Source: Pseudomonas sp. BCA17
Lineage (GTDB): Bacteria; Pseudomonadota; Gammaproteobacteria; Pseudomonadales; Pseudomonadaceae
Reading direction: 5' to 3'
DNA length: 64,000 nucleotides
Assembly: GCF_004519405.1 (NCBI RefSeq)
Contig: NZ_SGWI01000001.1
Location: forward strand, 1,798,001-1,862,000
Within the stretch, counting starts at the first letter, position 1, and each line of letters begins with the position of its first letter. The position numbers and the translations under genes were made by a program. Below the pieces are notes generated by a model. It made no database searches. It saw only the letters and a program-made list of their open reading frames with translations, and was not told the DNA's origin. Shown here one piece after another: positions 26,436-35,719 of this stretch.

Positions 26436-27478
26436 TGGACTTTGAAAAACAAACTTATGGCTTTAAGTTTAAGTCTTCTTGGGCTAAAAAGAAGGCAAAC
26501 TTCAATAGCGATGGTTCATTACGAAAAACTGTAATTGTCTGGGTCGAGGCTGACGACGACAAAAAGTTCTGGATGAAATTTCTTAGTGATAACTTGAACT
26601 ACCAGTTCACGTTCAAGCAGCCGGATGAAGCAGAAGCTGCTGACGACAAGACCGCAAATGGTTGCAACAGAGTATTGAGCTTAATTGAAAACGGCGATAT
26701 AGAGCTTTCTGAACTTCAGATATCCTGTTTGGATAGCGATGACTGCTTTATAAAAAGCTTCTTGGCCGGTCATATCCCTAACAAGCCAACAAGCGATTTC
26801 ATACATTACACAAACGTATACTCCATTGAAAATGCGATTCTTGAACCTAATCATTTAGATCGCACCTTTGAAGTTATTATATCCCAGCCTTGCCGTAATT
26901 TATTTGTTCCCCCGTCTGAATTTCTACTAGACCTATCCACGCGACTATTCTCTTGTTACAGCAAATTAAATTTCTTTGATGTAAACACTAACGACAGAAA
27001 TTTAATTAATAGCATACGTGCTAGATTCTACTCATCGATAGGCAGCCTTGGTGCATTAGACGTAACCAAGAGCTACACTAAAACAAGACTTTTTTTAGAT
27101 TTCTGCTCAGAGCTTGATAATTTAACAACATTAATTGATCAAGAACTAATCAAATCAAATAAAACCGCCGATTACTCAGAATACGAAGAGAAACTACTAA
27201 CAGCTAATATAACGCCAAACAACATCTATCTATTTGTCAAAGGACATAAAGTTTTTGACTTGGTGATTGCGGTCTTTTCAAGCGTATCCAAGAAACATAA
27301 ATCAGCAGCCCAAGCGAGAATTAGAAAAATTTACGAAAACCCAAGATCGGAGATAAATAAGCTTAATAATAGCTGGCAAGACTATGGCCCTTTAGTGTTT
27401 GGCGCATTTTGCATTAGTGAGGTCAACGTAGACTTTTTATCAAAAACTCGCGAAAATTTAGCTACCATTTATGCTTAA
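26435..27478 (+). CDS. ariB: DUF4435 TOPRIM-like effector, AriB-like
   Basis: 347 residues matching the DUF4435 pattern. An N-terminal acidic motif WVEADDDKKFW lies near residue 34 and a TOPRIM-type CLDSDDC strand near residue 98. Together they form the expected Glu and Asp-x-Asp metal site. YSIENAILEP near residue 130 is also typical. It overlaps the ATPase stop by one base and is translated with it. In PARIS, AriB is a toxic nuclease that attacks host tRNA after release from AriA, aborting infection. The length is close to known AriB proteins. A hairpin at 27514-27541 ends the unit. Identity as AriB rests on domain type, gene pairing and prophage location. Confidence 0.66.
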   Translation: MDFEKQTYGFKFKSSWAKKKANFNSDGSLRKTVIVWVEADDDKKFWMKFLSDNLNYQFTFKQPDEAEAADDKTANGCNRVLSLIENGDIELSELQISCLDSDDCFIKSFLAGHIPNKPTSDFIHYTNVYSIENAILEPNHLDRTFEVIISQPCRNLFVPPSEFLLDLSTRLFSCYSKLNFFDVNTNDRNLINSIRARFYSSIGSLGALDVTKSYTKTRLFLDFCSELDNLTTLIDQELIKSNKTADYSEYEEKLLTANITPNNIYLFVKGHKVFDLVIAVFSSVSKKHKSAAQARIRKIYENPRSEINKLNNSWQDYGPLVFGAFCISEVNVDFLSKTRENLATIYA

Positions 27479-27513
27479 GCAAAGCCTACGCTTAAATCAA
27501 ACTTAATATTTAC

Positions 27514-27541
27514 AGGTTTGCCTATGATCTGGGGCAAACCT
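27514..27541 (+). terminator. Hairpin after the AAA/DUF4435 pair
   Basis: Arms AGGTTTGCC and GGCAAACCT with a 10-base loop lie 36 bases after the DUF4435 stop. It probably ends the cargo operon before the convergent phage tail genes. Confidence 0.6.
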
Positions 27542-27677
27542 TTAGAAAACAAGTCATTTACGCCCCCCCTACCCAGTCCATCTACGTAAAATAATTATAC
27601 TTAGCTCCCTATCCACAGCATAAAGACATATTAAGTATTAAATATAGTATGACAAAAGCTTTCCCTCAGGCGTTTAG

Positions 27678-28649
27678 TTAGAGCGTGATACTCTTCAATT
27701 TTTTGGCAAGTGCATCAATAGCAATAGAATTTACAATAAATGTTGCTGCATTGTGTGGAACTGACAGTGGACTATGAATGTGATCCGATATCTGATGATT
27801 CATTTGCGCTACTAATTCGAGGAAATCGCATAGCAGCTGCAACACATTCATTCCCTCAGACCCTAGCCAAGTCTTAGGTGCCTCTAGGCGCTGGCTCACC
27901 GTAACAATACTCTCGCGTAGTCCATGAATCTTTTCCTCCATATCACCACCCACCGTGGCGTTATACTTCTGCCCCACCACCTGGTTCAAGTCACGCCCGG
28001 TCGCCTGGTGCAGATCATCCAATGCCGCCAGGCTCGCAGATCCACCGGACAGCAGCTTAAGCGCGCCCAGCGCCTCGATGGTCTTGATACCACCCACTGA
28101 CTCGGTTGAATGGTCATACACCTTCCTGGTGTGATTCTGGAACGTCTCCGTATTCCCTAACGCTTCGACTTCTCGCTCGATCGCCTTGTCGCGGATCCTG
28201 CCGTCAGTTTGTCGCAGCCAGTTGCCGTCAGCGTCGACGCGCTGCTGGCAAGCCTCACTGTGCTGCCATACCTGATCCCCCTTCGGCACCCTGGGCATGC
28301 TCAGGCCGTGGGGCAGAATGGTTTGGATATAGGGCTTGTGCGGCAGGCCGTAGGCAAAGCACACCACCACTTGGGTGCCTTCCTCGGGGAACGCATAGAT
28401 GCCCATTTCCTGGCCACCGGTGGGCAGCGGCAAAGGCACGCCGGCCAGGATCGGCAGCTTGGTATCTGGCTCGCCGTCCGGTCCCATGACCTCGATGTCG
28501 ACCGCGTAGCGTGGACGGAAGTCGTCGCAGATCCCGGCGCTGGCAGGGGCGTCAGCCACGGCCACAACCCGGGCAAAGCGTGGCAAGTGATAACCGCCGG
28601 TGAGTTCAGGGAATTGTCGTTCTATGCTGCGGCGGATTGCGTCGTCCAT
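27678..28649 (-). CDS. Phage baseplate spike protein (gpV-like)
   Basis: 323 residues. The N-terminal half has an OB-fold-like region with GVPLPLPTGGQEMGIYAFPEEGTQVVVCFAYG near residues 70-105, typical of spike and baseplate assembly V proteins. The C-terminal half is repetitive and likely a beta-helix spike stem ending in a helical tail. It would form the membrane-piercing tip of the contractile tail. It is the last gene of the leftward late operon and overlaps the hub gene by 28 bases. Confidence 0.75.
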   Translation of the reverse strand: MDDAIRRSIERQFPELTGGYHLPRFARVVAVADAPASAGICDDFRPRYAVDIEVMGPDGEPDTKLPILAGVPLPLPTGGQEMGIYAFPEEGTQVVVCFAYGLPHKPYIQTILPHGLSMPRVPKGDQVWQHSEACQQRVDADGNWLRQTDGRIRDKAIEREVEALGNTETFQNHTRKVYDHSTESVGGIKTIEALGALKLLSGGSASLAALDDLHQATGRDLNQVVGQKYNATVGGDMEEKIHGLRESIVTVSQRLEAPKTWLGSEGMNVLQLLCDFLELVAQMNHQISDHIHSPLSVPHNAATFIVNSIAIDALAKKLKSITL

Positions 28650-29326
28650 CGGATGGCCATCTGATTGTCGATGAGCGCCACACTGGTGATGCGCTCCTCG
28701 TGGTTGATTGTTGCACCTGGTCGCAACCCGGGAAGGGCCGCAATCATCGCGCTTTGGTTGCCCTGGTAATCGTCGAACAGCTCCACCGGCAGCTGCAGCG
28801 GCGAGCGAACGCCAAAAAAGCTGTCAGTCCAGCTGCCCACGAATACCTCCCCGTCACCCTGCTGCTGCCAGATGAAGTCGGGGATGTTGAAAACCCGGGC
28901 CAGGCTGTCCATGGCTTGATAGCCGGCGGCCAGGCTGTAGAAGAACGGCGCCTTAACGCCGGCGTAGGGCCGGTCCGGGACACGAAAGCGCAAACCGGTG
29001 TGCTGGCCGATCTCGACCAGGACAGCGCGAAGATCGACGTGGCGCAGGTTCAGCGGCAACGGGTTGGCCAGGATCGCGGCCAGCTCGCGGCAGAACAGCA
29101 CCTGCTGGGTGCTGCTGGCCGTGGTGGAGCGTTCGACGTAGCCAATGAAGTGTCGCTGCAGTGTGTTGCCGTTGTAGCCAATATCGAGCGTTACCAGGCC
29201 CTTTACAGGCGCCGGGGCCTGAATAGTGAACGTCGCCCGGCCGGGGCTTTTTGCGTCCAGCCGGACTTCGTTTTTGACCAGGACGTAAGGCACGCCATTG
29301 ATGGCCAATTCCTTGTGCAACTTCAT
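28622..29326 (-). CDS. Baseplate hub protein (gpD/gp27-like)
   Basis: 234 residues with the hub-type pattern: an N-terminal beta-rich domain (VKNEVRLDAKSPGRATFTI), a YVERSTTASS strand, and an LRHVDLRAVLVEIGQHTGLRF segment near residue 92. Such proteins form the ring that joins the tail tube to the spike. It is translationally coupled to the neighbouring genes on both sides (ATGA overlap with 29323). Function is inferred from position and pattern. Confidence 0.7.
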   Translation of the reverse strand: MKLHKELAINGVPYVLVKNEVRLDAKSPGRATFTIQAPAPVKGLVTLDIGYNGNTLQRHFIGYVERSTTASSTQQVLFCRELAAILANPLPLNLRHVDLRAVLVEIGQHTGLRFRVPDRPYAGVKAPFFYSLAAGYQAMDSLARVFNIPDFIWQQQGDGEVFVGSWTDSFFGVRSPLQLPVELFDDYQGNQSAMIAALPGLRPGATINHEERITSVALIDNQMAIRWTTQSAAA

Positions 29327-29874
29327 GTGTTAGCCCCGCCCAGCCAGCCGTCTACCTTTTTCAGCGTGGCCTCAAAGCCGGTCAGTTCTTCCGTCCCGCT
29401 GCTGGAGTCGCCACCGGTACCACCAGTGCCACCCACTGCCCCGCCTGGACCGGACTGCGCGGTAACCGCGTTGCCCGATCGCCGGCCCTCGACTTTCTCA
29501 GGATTCGACAGCTTTTCAGTCAGAGTGAACTGGATCAGCCAGGCGCGCAGATTGTCGTCTTCCCGGGCGCTCACGCCTTCGGTAAAAGTCACCTGACGCA
29601 TCCCGAACGCGGCAGCGGTGTCGTTGACGATGCGGTAGGTCTTGAGCTGACCGCCGCCTTCAGTCGCTTCCACCAGGCGCATCAGGTCACGCAATTGCAC
29701 CTGGTCGACGAAGGGAATCATCAGGCTGACCGTCAGGGTCTTAGGCTTAAAGCCTTTATGCCCCTTGTCAGTGTTGCTGGTCTGGCCCGACAGATCGTCG
29801 CTCTCGATGCGCAGATTGCCGGTGACCTTGAGATTCTTCCCGCGCACTTCTTGCCCGTCGAGTAGCAGCGTCAT
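29323..29874 (-). CDS. Phage baseplate complex protein
   Basis: 183 residues, starting MTLLLDGQEVRGKNLKVTGN. A compact N-terminal beta-sandwich-like domain is followed by a Gly/Ser-rich linker (GGAVGGTGGTGGDSSSGT) and a short C-terminal helix. It resembles the 'baseplate complex protein' of HP1-like Pseudomonas prophages, perhaps equivalent to a LysM-like tube adaptor. It overlaps both neighbours by four bases. Confidence 0.6.
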   Translation of the reverse strand: MTLLLDGQEVRGKNLKVTGNLRIESDDLSGQTSNTDKGHKGFKPKTLTVSLMIPFVDQVQLRDLMRLVEATEGGGQLKTYRIVNDTAAAFGMRQVTFTEGVSAREDDNLRAWLIQFTLTEKLSNPEKVEGRRSGNAVTAQSGPGGAVGGTGGTGGDSSSGTEELTGFEATLKKVDGWLGGANT

Positions 29875-30803
29875 AGGCCCACCAACTCACGAACGAAACT
29901 CAAGCCCTTTTCAGAGCCCACCAGCAGCGCGCCGGCACACAGCACCCACTCATGTCCTGGGGCATCGCCGGCCAGCAGGGCCTGGCGTAGCTCGGTGGCT
30001 TTGCCGGGGCCGATCAGGCGGGCACGCATGCTGCTGTCCGGGTTGCCATCGGCCAGCAGGGCTTTCAGGTCGGCCAGTTGCTGATCACGGCCCTGCTGCT
30101 GCGCGGCCTTGCGTCCGGCCAGGGCGGTAAGGTCAGCCATGGGCGAGCTGTCGGCCGCGTAGCTCTCCAGGACTGCGAGCTGGCCGGCCATGGTTTGCTG
30201 CGCGGCCTTAACCACGGTGCAACGCTCCAGGGGCAGCGCCTGCCAACGCGGCAACGTGCCGGCGGCGGGGATCTCCCACTTTTCCGTCTCCAGCTTCGAC
30301 AGGTGCCGTGCGCGGCGTTCGGTTCGCACCAGGTCGGGCATGGGCAACAGGGCATTGAAGCGCTCCAGGCTGTTGGCCAACTGATCAAAGCGTGTTGCCA
30401 GGAACATCAGGCACAAGGCGAACTGGGGGCCATCGGGCCGGCCGGTGTCGCTCACATCCACCAGTTTGCCGGCCAGCTGCTGCAGCAAGTTCGGCGCTGA
30501 CAGAAAACGCTGATAGCCACGGCCCTGGCCAATGCCGCTTTGAAACGGCGTCACCACCAGGCACGCCGGAGCCTCGCCCATTTGGTCAGCGAGCGCGGCA
30601 CGGCCTGCAGCGATTGCGCCCTCTGCCGCACCACCCACCGGCCCTGGGCTGGTGCTGGTTTTACCATTGAGGTCCGCCAGGCGTTTAGCCGTGCTGGCCA
30701 GCTCACCGCCGGCCAGGCCCTGGGCAGCCGACAGCTGGCCCATCCACTCGGTGGCTTGGGCAGGCCAGCGCATTATTACCGGCGACCAGGTCATGTCAGG
30801 CAT
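29871..30803 (-). CDS. Phage tail-region hypothetical protein
   Basis: 310 residues, soluble, rich in alanine and leucine and predicted largely helical, with no motif I recognise. It lies between the fibre chaperone gene and the baseplate complex gene, with overlaps on both sides (8 and 4 bases), so it is a structural or assembly factor of the tail or baseplate by context. Confidence 0.55.
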   Translation of the reverse strand: MPDMTWSPVIMRWPAQATEWMGQLSAAQGLAGGELASTAKRLADLNGKTSTSPGPVGGAAEGAIAAGRAALADQMGEAPACLVVTPFQSGIGQGRGYQRFLSAPNLLQQLAGKLVDVSDTGRPDGPQFALCLMFLATRFDQLANSLERFNALLPMPDLVRTERRARHLSKLETEKWEIPAAGTLPRWQALPLERCTVVKAAQQTMAGQLAVLESYAADSSPMADLTALAGRKAAQQQGRDQQLADLKALLADGNPDSSMRARLIGPGKATELRQALLAGDAPGHEWVLCAGALLVGSEKGLSFVRELVGL

Positions 30804-31434
30804 TTGGCAGCACCAGGACAGGCAGCTCGGCCACCAGCTCGGCGCTGGTCGGTGTCTTGCGCTTGCCCTGCTCGATCGCCGTCAACTGGTCGTAGCAGTA
30901 CGCCCAGCACAGCGAACGCCAGGTGCGAAACGCTATACCGTCGGCTTGAAACTTTGGTACCGAGGGTTCATCCGCGTAGGTGATCACGTCCTTGAGGTCG
31001 TTGTACCCGGCGGCCTTTGCGGTCTTATCGAGGAACGCTTGTACTCCGGCCACGTACTCGGCTTTGCGTTGCTCCCAGGTCAACGGAGGCGGATCGACCG
31101 CCACGGGACGACCCTTCACAGCCTGAATGACTTTGCCCAGGGCCTGAGCGGCAAACAGTGCCTGGTATTCGCCCTGGGAGATTTCCAGCATCTCGCCGGA
31201 CGGTGGCAAGCTGCAGTCCGGGTTGGGAACCTCAATCAGCGGCGGCGCGGCCTTCGGGTCTTTGACCTTAATCATCGGGGGTTTGGCCGTTGGATCCTCC
31301 CCCGCCATCCAGTTGGGATTCGGCACACTGATCATCGGGTGCTTCCACTTCGGATCAGCGACCAGAATAGTGCGCTCCCCGTGAGCGCGAGTGTCGTAAA
31401 AACCTGCAGTTGCGGCGTGAAAAAAGATGGTCAT
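30796..31434 (-). CDS. Tail fibre assembly-like protein
   Basis: 212 residues starting at MTIFFHAATAGFYDTR (31434). Such openings (short strand, then FYD) are typical of fibre assembly chaperones and fibre-associated proteins. A proline-rich stretch has three related VPNP/VKDP repeats around residues 30-70, followed by a WEQRKAEYVAGVQAFLDKTAKAAGY segment near 125. It starts three bases after the fibre gene's stop and probably helps fold or trimerise it. Confidence 0.65.
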   Translation of the reverse strand: MTIFFHAATAGFYDTRAHGERTILVADPKWKHPMISVPNPNWMAGEDPTAKPPMIKVKDPKAAPPLIEVPNPDCSLPPSGEMLEISQGEYQALFAAQALGKVIQAVKGRPVAVDPPPLTWEQRKAEYVAGVQAFLDKTAKAAGYNDLKDVITYADEPSVPKFQADGIAFRTWRSLCWAYCYDQLTAIEQGKRKTPTSAELVAELPVLVLPNA

Positions 31435-31436
31435 GG

Positions 31437-34016
31437 TTAGTACCCAGTGGCTTCCCAATAAATTTCATCTGGCGAACTGAATGGACCAGAAATGACCGAA
31501 AACTGGGCATTACTGACGATCAAAGTGTTGGTGCCTGTCGCTGGGTCTGAGTAGAAAAGGCTGGTGCGAGAGGCAACAAGGGACACACAGCGGTTGGGGA
31601 ATGCGATCGGAAAACTACGATGAGTTACGGTGTCAGAAGCGCCCATCGTGAATCCCCATTGCCGAATCAGCCCGGTCTGTGCGCACTTCCACCAGCCGTT
31701 TGGGCTCAGGGAGGCGGTGTTTTTCAAGACGGCACCTGGCACATCGGCGGTCGCTTGGGGCAAATTGGTAAGCTGGCTTCCATCACCGCTGTAGGTGCCG
31801 ACGATATTCAGGTTCCCACCCTCGCTGATGGTCAGCGCGTTGTTGGTATTCCCTACATGAAACACAACGTTGGCAGGCGTGTTTGAACCGCCGCCGGACC
31901 AAACGTCCATGGATGCCAGATGACGTTCGGCCCAGTTGGTAGCCTTCCAAATCAAATACGCGCTGCCATTGTTCGTGCTATTGATTTGCATAGCGGGGTC
32001 TCGGGAACGCCAGTCAACGAACCCGCCGGCCATAGAGGGAAAGTCATAGGTAACCGTTCCTGTCAAAAGCCCGCCACTGAGCGGTAATTTTGAGTTGTCA
32101 GCGATCGCGATGTTGGCGGTCCCATCGAACGCTACGCCGTTGATGAGACGAGGCGATGCCAGCTTTGTCGCTGTGGCGGCATTGCCCGACACAGCAATGT
32201 CATAGGTGCCACTCAAACGGGCCTTGGGCAGCGTGCCGAGTGTCAGCGCGTTGGCATTCAAGCCCGTCAGTTGCCCGCCGTCACCGAAATACGACCCCTT
32301 GATGCTCAGGTGTCCAGAGCCGTCCAAGCTAAAAGCCGAAACGGTTCCACCTACATGCATGACCACCGAAGGGACGGAGGTCGACGTGCCTCCGGCATAC
32401 ACCTCCATGGCAGCCAGGTGTCGCTCGCTCCAATTGGTACCCTTCCAAACCGAATACGCGGCGCCATTGGACGCGCAATCAATCTGGATCGCGGTTTGCC
32501 GCTCCTGCCAACTGACAAATGACCCGCCGATCATAGGTGCGTTAAAACGAATGCCCCCAGTCAGCGTCCCGCCTGCAAGCGGCAGCTTGGTACCATCGCT
32601 AACCGTGACGTTTCGGCTACCATCGAACTCAATACCGTTGATCAGCCGCGCCGTTTCCAAGCGAGTGGCCGTGCCGGCATTGCCCGTGATCTGGATGTCA
32701 TAGGACCCGGACAGGTTTACCCGGGGCACTGTACCGGCTGTGAGCGCGCCGGCATTGAGGTTCACCAGTCCGCCACCGTCGCCGGAGAGTTTCCCCGTGA
32801 TCGCCACACCGGCGTCAGAAACGCGCACGCCGTTGCCTGTCACGTACCCATCAGTGCCCAACCCCATAAACAAGGTTTTGAAGCCCGTGGACGAGCCGTA
32901 GCCGCCGATGCTGCCGACGACGTTACCACCGGACGTGAACGTCATCCCACGCGCCCAGGCGCTGCCAAAGTAATTGCCGGCCGCATAGACCACATCACCG
33001 ATCATCGTGCCGCCGGTCAATGGCAGCTTGGTGGTGTCCTGCACCGTGATGTCCTGCGTACCATCGAAGGCCACACCATTGATAGCGCGGGGGTTGGCCA
33101 GCTGCGTGGCAGAGCCCGACCGCAAGTCAGGGTAATGGCCTACCTTGGCGGCGAAGTGATCCACCAGCGGGCCATCGATAGGCGCGACCACGCGCAGATC
33201 GTTGATCTGATTCGCGCTCACCAGGTGCGCCAGAGGGATGCAGTAATGCCAGCTGCCGTCAGTGTCCAGGTAGTCCACCTGGTTGGGGTCAAATACCACC
33301 TTCCAGTTGGCCAGCACGTCGTTCAGTTCTCGGCGCAGGGACACATGCAGCCACACCGGCGACAGCAACCCGGGCGGCGCGATCGGCAAGGCGTTGGCCA
33401 GCTCAACGCGGATACCTTCGATGTAAGCAAGGCCAGGTTTGAGCTGATACCCGGCCGCGACCTTTTCCACCTGCAGACCGGAACGGTAGAAGCACGCGCG
33501 ACCAAACACGTCGCGGTTGCTCAGCCGCTCGCGCTCGTCGATCCCCTTGAGGCGCACAGTAAAGTCATGTTGCCAGGTGCTGGCATCGATCGTGATGCCA
33601 GTCAGCGCTTGGGCCCCGTCAAACACCACCAGGATGTTGCGGGTGACGTTGTTGCCCAACTGCTGCGGCGGGATGTTCTTACGCTTCTGCTGCAACGGCA
33701 TGTAGGCCACGGCCAGCAGCACGTTCTCGGCAGTTTCCAGGCCGATCCAGTTCCAGTCAAAGTCCCCGATATCACTACCCAGCATCGAGCTGTAGACCAC
33801 TTGGTTCGGGTTCACGAAGCCAATATTCTGCGGGGGGATCGTGTAGGTGTGGACGATCTGCGCCGCCGGCGGCTTCGGCGCGGCGCGATTGACCGGGCCG
33901 TTCGGGTCCAGCCCGGGCACGTTGGCAAAGACAAAGCGCAGGACATCGAGGCGCTGTTGCGCGCCCAGTTTTTGGGCGATCAGGCTTTCACCTGCAAGGG
34001 TAATACTGGCTCCCAC
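31437..34016 (-). CDS. Tail fibre protein with internal repeats
   Basis: 859 residues. The N-terminal domain (about 1-200) is the phage tail-collar/DUF3751 type that docks on the baseplate. The middle carries three copies of a unit reading RLINGVAFDGT...KLPLSGG (about residues 302, 446 and 613) and interleaved GDGGxLxxLNAxAL units. The C-terminus (WWKCAQTGLIRQWGF) resembles the gp53-like receptor-binding tip. The repeats are visible at DNA level and offer recombination points for host-range change. Confidence 0.82.
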   Translation of the reverse strand: MGASITLAGESLIAQKLGAQQRLDVLRFVFANVPGLDPNGPVNRAAPKPPAAQIVHTYTIPPQNIGFVNPNQVVYSSMLGSDIGDFDWNWIGLETAENVLLAVAYMPLQQKRKNIPPQQLGNNVTRNILVVFDGAQALTGITIDASTWQHDFTVRLKGIDERERLSNRDVFGRACFYRSGLQVEKVAAGYQLKPGLAYIEGIRVELANALPIAPPGLLSPVWLHVSLRRELNDVLANWKVVFDPNQVDYLDTDGSWHYCIPLAHLVSANQINDLRVVAPIDGPLVDHFAAKVGHYPDLRSGSATQLANPRAINGVAFDGTQDITVQDTTKLPLTGGTMIGDVVYAAGNYFGSAWARGMTFTSGGNVVGSIGGYGSSTGFKTLFMGLGTDGYVTGNGVRVSDAGVAITGKLSGDGGGLVNLNAGALTAGTVPRVNLSGSYDIQITGNAGTATRLETARLINGIEFDGSRNVTVSDGTKLPLAGGTLTGGIRFNAPMIGGSFVSWQERQTAIQIDCASNGAAYSVWKGTNWSERHLAAMEVYAGGTSTSVPSVVMHVGGTVSAFSLDGSGHLSIKGSYFGDGGQLTGLNANALTLGTLPKARLSGTYDIAVSGNAATATKLASPRLINGVAFDGTANIAIADNSKLPLSGGLLTGTVTYDFPSMAGGFVDWRSRDPAMQINSTNNGSAYLIWKATNWAERHLASMDVWSGGGSNTPANVVFHVGNTNNALTISEGGNLNIVGTYSGDGSQLTNLPQATADVPGAVLKNTASLSPNGWWKCAQTGLIRQWGFTMGASDTVTHRSFPIAFPNRCVSLVASRTSLFYSDPATGTNTLIVSNAQFSVISGPFSSPDEIYWEATGY

Positions 34017-34025
34017 AAGAGGCTC

Positions 34026-34550
34026 CTACAGGCTGGCAACCAGCGTTTGCTGATCGTCGTTAAAGTCAGCCGCGACAATGCGCAGCGATACGGGGGTGAT
34101 GGTCACGAAGTCATAGCGCCGGCAGGTACGGCCGTACTGCTGAATCAGCACGCGCAGCAGCTCCGGGTTCTGCGACAGCTGGGAGTCGGAAAGACGCAGC
34201 ATCACCACGTCCCAGTCCCGATCGGGCATGCGCTCGTCAATCTCGACGTAGCCCACGCCCAAACGCTGCAGGATGCGTTTGAGCCCCGCCGTGCTGCCGG
34301 CGTCCACCGCGTTGATAAAGGCGAACTTGACCCGCAGGCGATACAGGCTCTCCGGTTCGTCCTTGAAACGGCTTATATCCCGTTGCCAGGCCAGCAGGTC
34401 CAGCACGGTCAGGTGGCAGGTGTCGGCATCCATCTGCAACAGCGGCCACTGCAGCCAGCGTTCGACCGTCTCCCACCAGGACTGAGCAGTGCCTTTCAAC
34501 TTGGCCAACTGCGGGCCATCGAGCCAAAACGGCAAATTGAGCTTGATCAT
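34026..34550 (-). CDS. Phage tail protein I (baseplate wedge)
   Basis: 174 residues matching P2 gpI. It opens IKLNLPFWLDGPQLAKLKG, has DLLAWQRDISRF near residue 50, and ends with beta strands of the wedge domain. It connects gpJ to the fibre. It overlaps the J gene by four bases. Confidence 0.8.
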   Translation of the reverse strand: MIKLNLPFWLDGPQLAKLKGTAQSWWETVERWLQWPLLQMDADTCHLTVLDLLAWQRDISRFKDEPESLYRLRVKFAFINAVDAGSTAGLKRILQRLGVGYVEIDERMPDRDWDVVMLRLSDSQLSQNPELLRVLIQQYGRTCRRYDFVTITPVSLRIVAADFNDDQQTLVASL

Positions 34551-35719
34551 GCCGGCACCACCTGCAGGCTTTTGATCCTGGGGATGCTCAGCTCTGACAC
34601 GATGTCGGCATTGTCAAAATGCAGCGACTCAATGCCGGGGAACTGCTGGTGAAGTTCTTCGCCCAGGCGGCTGAATGAAAACCGCGACTGGGGATAGGTC
34701 AGCGTCGGCTGATAGTCACCGGTACCACTCTCGCGGAACGCCGCACGAATGAACTGTTCCACCTCGGCGCGCAGCTTGGTGCGCTGCTCGACGGTCAGCA
34801 GCGGCCGTGCCCACAGGGTCAGGCTCAGCGCGTGCTGGGTTTCTGGCATGACCATCACCAGCAGGTCATCACCGTGGCCATGGTTTCCTTGATCGCGGAT
34901 ATGCGCGTTGATTTGCTCCAGGTAAGTCGCCGCCGGCACGTCTGCATCAAACAGCACGTAGGCATTGGCACTGCCTGGCCCACGTGGTGCACCGTGCAAG
35001 AAATACACGCCGTCCGGCCGCACGCCCGGGAAGGCGGAGATCATGGCGCGATACACAGAGTCGGTGTGCCACTGGTTGACCGCCGAGAACTGGTTGCGTA
35101 TGCGCAAACGCAGCTGATCGTCCGGCTCAGGATCTGCACCTGGTGCAATCAGCCAGCCGTCCGCGTTCACCACTTGGACAATGCCGGCAATGGGCACCGG
35201 CAGGATGGCGTAGTAACCCGGGGCCAAGTTGTAACCGCTGCCTACGTCCTCGGCTTCTACCGGGACTTCCAGCTGCAGCACGCCGTCCCCGAAGGTCACG
35301 GTCTGGGTAGTGATCAACTGATAGATATGCCCGTTGATCGCTGCGGACTGCACCACGACGCCGGCGGGCAATTCCAACGCACCACCCGGCACATCGCGGG
35401 TAAACAGCAGCACCCCTTTGGCCTTGGTCGCGCCTTTGCGCTCGACATTGACCGCCCAGGCCAGCATATCCAGCCATTTGTCGCGTGCGGTTTTGACAAA
35501 GAAGTTGGGCAGGATCGTGCCGCTGACGAAATTGATCAGCCACAGCACTGGCTTGGTCACCAGGGCGGTAATCACACGCCAGAACGGCGAATAGGCGCTG
35601 GTGTTGCTCATCTTGCTGCCCTGGGCCGCGACTTCCTTTTCCCACGCCTGGCGCAAGCCCTCCTCAGTGACTGGGATGCCGCCGTCAACCAGGGCCTGCT
35701 TAAAATCTACGTCGCTCAC
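34547..35719 (-). CDS. Baseplate J family protein
   Basis: 390 residues, with the Baseplate_J pattern. LPAGVVVQSAAINGHIYQL lies near residue 117, EDVGSGYNLAPGYYAIL near 160, and PGADPEPDDQLRLRI near 194. It forms the baseplate periphery of contractile tails, between DUF2590 and gpI as in HP1. Both ends overlap neighbours by four bases. Confidence 0.88.
   Translation of the reverse strand: MSDVDFKQALVDGGIPVTEEGLRQAWEKEVAAQGSKMSNTSAYSPFWRVITALVTKPVLWLINFVSGTILPNFFVKTARDKWLDMLAWAVNVERKGATKAKGVLLFTRDVPGGALELPAGVVVQSAAINGHIYQLITTQTVTFGDGVLQLEVPVEAEDVGSGYNLAPGYYAILPVPIAGIVQVVNADGWLIAPGADPEPDDQLRLRIRNQFSAVNQWHTDSVYRAMISAFPGVRPDGVYFLHGAPRGPGSANAYVLFDADVPAATYLEQINAHIRDQGNHGHGDDLLVMVMPETQHALSLTLWARPLLTVEQRTKLRAEVEQFIRAAFRESGTGDYQPTLTYPQSRFSFSRLGEELHQQFPGIESLHFDNADIVSELSIPRIKSLQVVPA

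Noticed and set aside
25260..27478. Gabija or a single OLD nuclease
   Set aside because: The ATPase has no fused TOPRIM domain and the partner is DUF4435 rather than a UvrD-like helicase.
33135..34652. 505-codon open frame opposite the tail fibre and gpI genes
   Set aside because: Antisense shadow; the sense strand carries recognisable fibre and gpI proteins.
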